NCBI RefSeq assembly: GCF_023897065.1
Contig: NZ_JAMHIV010000012.1
Coordinates: 62,001-126,000 of the forward strand
Source of the DNA: Crossiella sp. SN42
GTDB taxonomy: Bacteria; Actinomycetota; Actinomycetes; Mycobacteriales; Pseudonocardiaceae
Length of the DNA stretch: 64,000 nucleotides
Direction: 5' to 3'
The notes under the pieces are model-generated. The model did no database searches. It was not told the origin of the DNA and saw only the letters and a program-made list of their open reading frames with translations. The translations under genes were made by a program, and so were the position numbers. Positions 58,373-64,000 of the stretch are shown here, piece after piece; position 1 is the stretch's first letter, and each line of letters starts with the position of its first letter.

Positions 58373-59837
58373 GCAACCGGCAGGCTTGCCAAAACTTCTT
58401 CTTGACATCGCGGCCGCCTTCCCGGACCGGACCCTGCTGGTGCAGCCGGGCTGGCCGGACGTCTCGGCGCGGGCGCTGCTGGCCGCGGTGCGGCGGGCCG
58501 CGCTGCGGCTGCGCGAGCACGGCATCGGCCGCGACGACCGGGTGACCATCGAGACCAAGGAGCTGGGCTGGGCGGAGTTCCTGCACGCCTACCTGGCCGT
58601 GGTCTGGCTGGGCGCGGTGCCGGTGCTGGCCCCGGAACCGGAGTTCGCCCCGGCCGCCGAGCTGGGCGCCCGGCACGTGCTCGCGCCGCAGGCCCGCGCC
58701 GGCGTGCTGGGCGTGGCCGAACTACTGGCAGAGGCGACCGGCCCCGCGGTGGAGCTGGCGCCGGTGCTCGCGGCCAACGGCGAGCTGGACGTGGTGTTCA
58801 CCTCCGGCACCACCGGGGCCTGGAAGCCGGTGGCCTCCACCCACCAGCAGTGGCTGGAGACGCTGCCGATGAGCACCTCCCGCGAGGTGCGCCAGACCAA
58901 GGTGGTCGCGCACGGCGGGGTGCCCGCCGCCGCCTCCGCCGGGGTGCACGGGGTGGCCCTGCACCACCTGGCCCGCGGGGTCACCAGCGTGTGGGCGGCC
59001 AGCCCGCCCGAGCTGATCGAGGCCTGTGCGCGCACCGGCGCGGTGGAGCTGCACATGACCCCGCACTCGCTGCGCGCGCTGCTGCTGCACACCGAGCTGA
59101 TCGGCCCGGAGTGGGCGGCCCAGGTGCGGGTGATCAAGACCGTCGGCGGGGTGGTGCCCAAGCAGGTCGGCTGCCTGGCCATGGAGACCTTCCCCAAGGC
59201 CAGGGTGGTGTGCCTGTACGGGCTCACCGAGGCCGGTTCGGCGCTGGGGCTCAAGGTGTTCGACCCGGAGCGCCCGGACTCCATCGGCCGTCCCCTGCCC
59301 GGCACCGAGATCCGCGTGGTGGACAACGGGAAGTCGCTGCCCGCTGGTGAGGTCGGCGAGATCGCGGTGCGCCGCCAGGGTGTGCCGCCGCTGCGCTACC
59401 TGCGCGAGGGCGAGGGCCTGGACGACATCCACCCGGACGGCTGGGTGTTCACCGGCGACCTGGGCTACCTGGCCCCGGACGGGGAGATCCACCTGGTGGG
59501 CCGGTTGAAGGAGCTGCTGTTCCTGGAGACCGGGCGCACCGCGCCGCACGTGATCGAGGACGAGCTGGCCCCGCTGCTGCCCCGCGAGGCCGACTTCGCC
59601 GTGGTCGGGGTGCCCAGCGCCGGTTCCTGGGACGAGATCGTGGTCTTCGTCGCCGGGGCGGAGGACGACGATCGCACACTGTCCATTGTGGACAAGCTGC
59701 GGGCGGTGGACGGGAAGTTCGCGCCCGCGCACGTGGCGGTGCTGCCCGAGATCCCGCGCACGGCCACCGGAAAGGCGAAGCGGGGCAAGCTGACCGCGCT
59801 GTTCCAGCAGAGCAGGCAGGCGGGGCAGCCGGTATGA
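58365..59837 (+). CDS. AMP-forming ligase (ANL superfamily)
   Basis: The 490-residue enzyme has A3 FTSGTTGAWKPV, A5 CLYGLTEAGSALG, A7 FTGDLGYLA and the C-terminal lysine region RTATGKAKRGKL. Its overall style is acyl-CoA/ACP ligase rather than NRPS A domain. It should activate a carboxylic acid and load it on the carrier whose gene it overlaps by 8 bases. ATG 58365. The substrate is not predictable by eye. Confidence 0.9.
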   Translation: MAEQPAGLPKLLLDIAAAFPDRTLLVQPGWPDVSARALLAAVRRAALRLREHGIGRDDRVTIETKELGWAEFLHAYLAVVWLGAVPVLAPEPEFAPAAELGARHVLAPQARAGVLGVAELLAEATGPAVELAPVLAANGELDVVFTSGTTGAWKPVASTHQQWLETLPMSTSREVRQTKVVAHGGVPAAASAGVHGVALHHLARGVTSVWAASPPELIEACARTGAVELHMTPHSLRALLLHTELIGPEWAAQVRVIKTVGGVVPKQVGCLAMETFPKARVVCLYGLTEAGSALGLKVFDPERPDSIGRPLPGTEIRVVDNGKSLPAGEVGEIAVRRQGVPPLRYLREGEGLDDIHPDGWVFTGDLGYLAPDGEIHLVGRLKELLFLETGRTAPHVIEDELAPLLPREADFAVVGVPSAGSWDEIVVFVAGAEDDDRTLSIVDKLRAVDGKFAPAHVAVLPEIPRTATGKAKRGKLTALFQQSRQAGQPV

Positions 59838-60664
59838 CCGTGGACCTGGCGCACGAGCGGGACGTGCAGCGGGTGACCTTCCTCGGCCCGGCGCGGGACC
59901 GGGTGTTCACCGTCCTGCACCTGCCACGCGGCAGCAGGCCGCGCGGCGGGGTGGTGCTGTGCCCGCCGCTGCTCACCGACGCGCTGGCCATCGCCCGCAC
60001 CGAGCTGGCGCTGGCCCGCGAGCTGGCCGCGCGCGGCATCGTGACCGCCCGTTTCCACTACCGCGGCACCGGGCACAGCGACGGGGCCGACGGTGAGCTG
60101 GACCTGGCCACGATGATCGCCGACACCGAACGGGTGGCCGCGGCGGTGTCCGTGCACACCGGCTCCGCGCCCTTCGCCCTCGCCGGCAGCCGCCTCGGCT
60201 GCTACCCGGCGGCCGCGGTGGCCGCGCGCACCGGCGCGGCGGTGCTGGGCCTGGCGCCCTTCGCCGAACCGGACCACTACTTCAAGCAGGCCTTCCGCAC
60301 CCGGTTCATGCGGGAGCTGGTGCTCAAGGACCGGGATCGCCGCAGCAGCAAGGAACTCTTCGCCGCGCTGGCCGAGGGCGAGACGGTGGACGTGCTCGGC
60401 TACCCGGTCACCGCCCGCTGCCACGCCAGCCTGCGCGAGCGTCGGCTCGGGCAAGAACTCGCCGGTGTGCGCGCGCTGCTGGTCACCGTCGGCGGCGCGG
60501 CCGGGCAGAACGCCCCGGTGCACGAACTGGCCGCCGAGGGTGTCGAGATCGAGGACCTGTCCGCGCCGGTGGACTGGTGGCTGGTCGGCGAGCAGTCCGA
60601 GCCCAGTCCCGCGCTGGTGGCGCGCTGCGCCGACTGGCTGAGCGAGAGGTGCGCCGATGGCTGA
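59834..60664 (+). CDS. Alpha/beta hydrolase (first of a pair)
   Basis: The 276-residue protein has strand-turn GVVLCPPLLTDALAIARTEL, GxxHSDG-type FHYRGTGHSDGADGEL, and the nucleophile elbow AGSRLGCYPAA (Ser in GSRLG). The pair with the next gene resembles the hydrolase 1/hydrolase 2 pairs found beside AMP-ligases and carriers in exosortase-A clusters, where the role is unknown. It may transfer or release a carrier-bound acyl group. ATG overlaps the ligase stop. Confidence 0.82.
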   Translation: MTVDLAHERDVQRVTFLGPARDRVFTVLHLPRGSRPRGGVVLCPPLLTDALAIARTELALARELAARGIVTARFHYRGTGHSDGADGELDLATMIADTERVAAAVSVHTGSAPFALAGSRLGCYPAAAVAARTGAAVLGLAPFAEPDHYFKQAFRTRFMRELVLKDRDRRSSKELFAALAEGETVDVLGYPVTARCHASLRERRLGQELAGVRALLVTVGGAAGQNAPVHELAAEGVEIEDLSAPVDWWLVGEQSEPSPALVARCADWLSERCADG

Positions 60665-61385
60665 GGCGAGCACCGACCACGAGCGCCCGCTGTTCCTGGA
60701 CGCGGGCCAGGACCGGCTTTTCGCCGTGCTCACCGAACCGGTGGCCGAGCCTGACGGCACCGGGGTCATCTTCGTGCAGGGCGCGGGAATCGCCGCCTTC
60801 GGCAACGCCAGGCTGAGCACCGCGCTGGCCCGCGAGCTGGCCGCCACCGGGCACCACGCGCTGCGGATCGACCAGCAGGGCGCGGGCGAGAGCACCGTCT
60901 CGGCCGCCTTCGACTTCGACTCCCCGCAGGCCCTGGCCGCCGAGACCGCCGCGGCCTGTCTGCGCGAGCGGGGCGTGTCCCGGATCGTGCTGGTGGCCGA
61001 GTGCTTCGGCGCGCGCGGCGCGCTGGCCGCGGTCAACCGAGGGCTCCAGGTCGACGGGCTGGTGCTGCTGTTCCCGCCGCTGACCGCCGCCACGGAGGCC
61101 GAGACCGACCGCGAGGCAAGGGAAACCGCCGCGTTCCTGGCCGAGCTGGCCCCTGCGGTCGAGGCCGGCGTGCCGATGTTCGTGGTCTACGGCGAGCAGG
61201 ACCTGGACTGGCCCCGCTTCGACACCGCCATGACCGGCCGCTTCGGGCCCGGCTACCGCAGCGAGCTGCCCGCGCTGTCGGTGCGGGTGGAGCCGGGCAA
61301 GCTGCACGGCATCGCCAGCGCCGCCGCCCGCGCCGCGGTGCGCGCGCAGGTGCTGGCCGCCATCACCGAGTTCCGGAAGGGGTGA
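60657..61385 (+). CDS. Alpha/beta hydrolase with cysteine at the nucleophile elbow
   Basis: The 242-residue protein has FVQGAGIAAFGNARLSTALA, IDQQGAGESTVSAAFDFDSP, and the elbow VAECFGARGALAA, where Cys stands in the serine position. The acid region is MFVVYGEQDLDWPRF and the His region VEPGKLHGIAS. A Cys nucleophile favours acyl transfer from thioesters over plain hydrolysis, as in dienelactone-hydrolase-like enzymes. It overlaps the preceding hydrolase gene by 8 bases; both probably act together. Confidence 0.82.
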   Translation: MAEASTDHERPLFLDAGQDRLFAVLTEPVAEPDGTGVIFVQGAGIAAFGNARLSTALARELAATGHHALRIDQQGAGESTVSAAFDFDSPQALAAETAAACLRERGVSRIVLVAECFGARGALAAVNRGLQVDGLVLLFPPLTAATEAETDREARETAAFLAELAPAVEAGVPMFVVYGEQDLDWPRFDTAMTGRFGPGYRSELPALSVRVEPGKLHGIASAAARAAVRAQVLAAITEFRKG

Positions 61386-61390
61386 GCGGC

Positions 61391-62533
61391 ATGGACTTCG
61401 CGCCCACCGCGGACCAGCGGGAGTACTGCGCGGTGATCAGCGACCTCGCCACCGCCCTGCCGCCGCCGCGCGCCGGGGAAGACGGCGTGGTCCGGTTCGA
61501 CCAGGAGGCCTGGCGGCGCTGTGCCGAGGCCGGCCTGCTCGGTCTGACCGTGCCTGCCGAGTACGGCGGTGGCGGCGCGGACGCGCTCACCGCCGCGCTG
61601 GCCATGGAGGCCCTGGGCCAGGGTTGCCGGGACAGCGGGCTGATGTTCTCGCTGAACGCCCAGATGTGGGCCGCCCAGCACCCGATCGCCCGCTTCGGCT
61701 CCGCTGAGCAGAAGCAGCGCTACCTGCCCGCGCTGTGCGGGGGCGAGCTGATCGCCGCGCACGGCATGACCGAACCCGGCTCCGGCTCCGACGCCTTCGC
61801 CCTGCGCACCAGCGCGGTCCGCGACGGCGACAAGTGGCGGCTGACCGGCTCGAAGCTGTTCGTCACCAACGCGCCGGTGGCCGGGCTGTTCGTGGTCTTC
61901 GCCAGCACCGACCGCAACCGCGGCTTCGCCGGGCTCACCGCGTTCCTGGTGCCCCGGGACACCCCTGGCCTCAGTGTCGGCCCCGACGAGCGCAAGCTCG
62001 GGCTGCACGGTTCGCCGATGGCCCAGGTGTTCCTGGACGACTGCGTGCTGGCGGCGGACGCGCTGCTGGGCAAACCCGGTGGCGGCGCGGCGGTGTTCCT
62101 GTCCTCGATGGACTGGGAGCGCACCCTGATCCTGGCCTGCGTGGTCGGCGCGATGGCCCGGCAGCTGGCCGAGACGGTGGCCTTCGCCAAGGAGCGCGAG
62201 CAGTTCGGCCACCCCATCGGGGAGTTCCAGGCGGTCTCGCACAAGGTCGCCGCCATGCGGCTGCGGCTGGAGTCCGCGCGGCTGCTGGTGCGCAGGGCCG
62301 CCTGGGCGCTGGACCACCGGGACGACCCCCGGCTGCACGGCGCGCTGGCCAAGCTCGCGGTCAGCGAGTCCTACGTGGCCTCCAGCCTGGACGCGCTGCA
62401 GATCCGGGGCGGCTCCGGCTTCCTGGCCGAGTCCGGCCTTGGCCAGGAGCTGCTGGACGCGGTGGGCAGCCGGTTGTACTCGGGCACCTCGGAGACGCTG
62501 ATGAACCTGGTAGCCAAGAAGGTGGGACTGTGA
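61391..62533 (+). CDS. Acyl-CoA dehydrogenase-type flavoenzyme (prolyl-carrier dehydrogenase candidate)
   Basis: The 380-residue protein has the full acyl-CoA dehydrogenase pattern: VPAEYGGGGADALTAALAME, HGMTEPGSGSDAF, FAKEREQFGHPIGEFQAV, and RLYSGTSETLMNLVAKKVGL with the C-terminal signature. It overlaps the next carrier gene by 4 bases and is followed by a proline-type adenylating enzyme. This trio matches PltE/PltL/PltF and CloN3/N5/N4, where the flavoenzyme oxidises prolyl-S-carrier to pyrrolyl-2-carboxyl-S-carrier. The substrate assignment rests on context. Confidence 0.85.
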   Translation: MDFAPTADQREYCAVISDLATALPPPRAGEDGVVRFDQEAWRRCAEAGLLGLTVPAEYGGGGADALTAALAMEALGQGCRDSGLMFSLNAQMWAAQHPIARFGSAEQKQRYLPALCGGELIAAHGMTEPGSGSDAFALRTSAVRDGDKWRLTGSKLFVTNAPVAGLFVVFASTDRNRGFAGLTAFLVPRDTPGLSVGPDERKLGLHGSPMAQVFLDDCVLAADALLGKPGGGAAVFLSSMDWERTLILACVVGAMARQLAETVAFAKEREQFGHPIGEFQAVSHKVAAMRLRLESARLLVRRAAWALDHRDDPRLHGALAKLAVSESYVASSLDALQIRGGSGFLAESGLGQELLDAVGSRLYSGTSETLMNLVAKKVGL

Positions 62534-62790
62534 CCGCGCAGACGGTGATCGAGACCTCGGTCCGGGAGTTCGTGCTCAAGAGCCGCCGCTGGCCCGGCCC
62601 GGACGTGCCGCTGACCGAGAGCTATCCGTTGCTGGACAACGGGGTGCTGGACTCCATGACGCTGATGGAGCTGGTCGCGCACCTGGAGCGCCAGTTCGCC
62701 ATCGTGGTGGAGGACGAGGACATCCTGCCGGAGAACTTCGAGGACCTGGCCGCGATCGTCCGCTACGTCCGGGAGAAGGAGGGCAGCTGA
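62530..62790 (+). CDS. Free-standing carrier protein (pyrrolyl-carrier candidate)
   Basis: The 86-residue carrier has the site DNGVLDSMTLMEL (S42) and helix III VEDEDILPENFEDLAAIVRY, the acyl-carrier style of PltL/CloN5/RedO. GTG 62530 overlaps the dehydrogenase stop. It lies between the dehydrogenase and the adenylating enzyme, so it should hold the amino acyl group while it is oxidised. Confidence 0.9.
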   Translation: MTAQTVIETSVREFVLKSRRWPGPDVPLTESYPLLDNGVLDSMTLMELVAHLERQFAIVVEDEDILPENFEDLAAIVRYVREKEGS

Positions 62791-62791
62791 G

Positions 62792-64000
62792 GTGGACTAC
62801 CTGCTGCACCACTACCTGGACGCCTCGGTCGCGGCCACCCCGCAGGCGGTCGCGGTGGTCGACGGCGGCGGCGAGCACAGCTACGCCACCCTGAGCGAAC
62901 GCGCCGACCGGATCAGGGGCGCGCTGCACGCCGCCGGGGTGCGGCCGGGTGACCGGGTGGGCATCCACGCGGAGAAGTCCGTGGACACCGTCGCCGCGAT
63001 CTACGCGGTGCTGCGGGCCGGCGCGACCTACGTCTGCCTCGACCCGCAGGCGCCCCCGGCCCGGCTGGCCACCGTGGTCGCCGACGGCGGGCTCACCGCG
63101 GTGCTGGCCGACGAGCCGCGGCTCGGCACCATCCCCGGGGCCAGGGTGCTCCCGCTGGCCGAGGCGGTCACCGCGGAGCCGCACACCGGGCCCGCGCCCG
63201 CCACCGAGGGCGACCTGGCCTACCTGATCTACACCTCCGGCTCCACCGGCGCGCCCAAGGGCGTGATGCTCAGCCACCGCAACGCGATGGCCTTCGTGGA
63301 CTGGGCGGTGGCGGAGTTCGCCATCACCGCGGCCGACCGGCTCTCCAGCCACGCCCCGTTCCACTTCGACCTGTCCATCCTGGACCTCTTCGCCGCGGCC
63401 AAGGCCGGGGCCGCGGTGGTGCTGGTGCCGCCCCGGCTGTCGATGTTCCCGGTGCGGCTGGCCCAGTTCATCGCCGAACAGCGCATCTCGGTCTGGTACT
63501 CGGTGCCCGCCGTGCTCAGCGCGCTGGCCACCCGCGCCGGCCTGTCCCCCGGCGCGCTGCCCGCACTGCGCCTGGTGCTCTTCGCCGGTGAGGTGTTCCC
63601 GGTGGACCGGCTGCGCGCGCTGATGGAACTGTTGCCCGGCAAGCGTTTCGCCAACCTGTACGGGCCGACCGAGACCAACGTGTGCACCTGGCACGAGCTG
63701 GACGGCCCGCCGCCGCAGGGGGCCACCGAGATCCCGATCGGCCGCGCCATCGCCAACACCCGCGCCTGGGCCGCCGGACCCGACGGGCAACCGGTGCCGC
63801 CCGGCGAGGTCGGCGAGCTGTACGTGCGCGGGGCCACCGTGATGCGCGGCTACTGGGGCGATCCGGCCCGCAGCGCGGAGAAGCTGGTGCCCAACCCGCT
63901 CACCGGCGCCGACGGCGACCTGGTCTTCCGCACCGGCGACCTGGTCCGCGCCGACGACACCGGCAGCTTCACCTTCATCGGCCGCCGCGACGGCCAGATC
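62792..64000 (+). CDS. Amino acid adenylating enzyme, L-prolyl-AMP ligase type, cut by the window end
   Basis: 403 codons are present and the frame is open at the right edge. Start GTG 62792 with an AAGGAGG site 9 bases upstream. Motifs: A3 IYTSGSTGAPKGVML, HAPFHFDLSILDLFAAAKAG, WYSVPAVLSAL, LVLFAGEVFPVDRL, NLYGPTETNVCTWHEL and FRTGDLVRAD. This set is characteristic of stand-alone proline adenylases (PltF, RedM, CloN4). It should load an amino acid, probably proline, on the carrier encoded just upstream. The last part, with the catalytic lysine, is outside the window. Confidence 0.88.
   Translation, partial: MDYLLHHYLDASVAATPQAVAVVDGGGEHSYATLSERADRIRGALHAAGVRPGDRVGIHAEKSVDTVAAIYAVLRAGATYVCLDPQAPPARLATVVADGGLTAVLADEPRLGTIPGARVLPLAEAVTAEPHTGPAPATEGDLAYLIYTSGSTGAPKGVMLSHRNAMAFVDWAVAEFAITAADRLSSHAPFHFDLSILDLFAAAKAGAAVVLVPPRLSMFPVRLAQFIAEQRISVWYSVPAVLSALATRAGLSPGALPALRLVLFAGEVFPVDRLRALMELLPGKRFANLYGPTETNVCTWHELDGPPPQGATEIPIGRAIANTRAWAAGPDGQPVPPGEVGELYVRGATVMRGYWGDPARSAEKLVPNPLTGADGDLVFRTGDLVRADDTGSFTFIGRRDGQI

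Noticed and set aside
39621-64000. A congocidine/distamycin-type pyrrolamide cluster
   Set aside because: Standalone condensation and carrier proteins are shared, but I see no genes like those making acetamidopyrrole carboxylate from GlcNAc; pyrrole formation here would be of the proline type.
1-64000. tRNA or rRNA genes, CRISPR arrays, insertion sequences, attachment sites
   Set aside because: None was recognised on either strand by reading; a covariance-model tRNA scan would settle small RNA genes.

Overview
The window is 64 kb of very G+C-rich DNA. Genes are tightly packed, GTG starts are frequent, many stop/start codons overlap, and no rRNA, tRNA, CRISPR array, insertion sequence or phage gene was seen. 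Family content (NB-ARC/TPR regulator, SoxR, SigK/RskA/fasciclin/DipZ locus, many TetR regulators, standalone NRPS parts) points to an actinomycete. A repeated GTCCACAGTGGAC-type palindrome and the overall style suggest the Pseudonocardiales, but I cannot name a species.

Region 1 (1-22.3 kb) is general and accessory chromosome. It holds the end of a WYL regulator, an XRE/NB-ARC/TPR regulator, soxR facing an MFS pump over a clear SoxR box, a TetR gene with a double operator beside DUF1761/DUF1801 genes, and a secreted cationic small protein translationally coupled to a three-helix membrane protein. It continues with a K+ channel, an ankyrin-repeat gene behind a structured leader that hides its ribosome binding site, an ArsR-controlled P1B-4 metal ATPase, and a STAS protein. 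The rest is a PucR-type regulator with an esterase, an ABC exporter divergent from a DesK/DesR-like two-component system, and an Ntn-hydrolase acylase followed by a TetR gene that shares its operator motif.

Region 2 (22.3-28.3 kb) resembles the mycobacterial SigK locus: ECF sigma factor, zinc anti-sigma factor, fasciclin lipoprotein (MPT70/MPT83 type), DipZ and thioredoxin, followed by two secreted proteins (DUF4394, CHRD). Region 3 (28.3-39.6 kb) holds a frameshifted membrane protein, a TetR gene with twin operators, a SnoaL-like lipoprotein, a standalone trpF, a SpoIIE-type phosphatase, a DUF2079 membrane protein, a VOC protein, a tandem AsnC regulator facing an MFS pump, and a threonine dehydratase.

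Region 4 (39.6 kb to the right edge) is a biosynthetic gene cluster that runs out of the window. It combines sugar-handling genes (PIG-L deacetylase, GT2 and GT4 glycosyltransferases), a ThDP enzyme, a HisC-like aminotransferase, an SDR and a cupin with a radical SAM enzyme and a phosphoribosyltransferase-fold/HAD phosphatase pair. The assembly parts are dissociated: two condensation-domain proteins whose C-terminal carrier domains lack the phosphopantetheine serine, three free-standing carrier proteins, two adenylating enzymes, two alpha/beta hydrolases and an acyl-CoA dehydrogenase. The last three genes match the amino acid ligase / dehydrogenase / carrier set that makes pyrrole-2-carboxyl thioester from proline in other pathways. 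An ABC exporter and an FtsJ/RlmM-type 2'-O-methyltransferase are candidates for export and self-resistance. My inference is a glycosylated and perhaps ribosylated, acylated amino-sugar-like product; I do not recognise the cluster as a known pathway.
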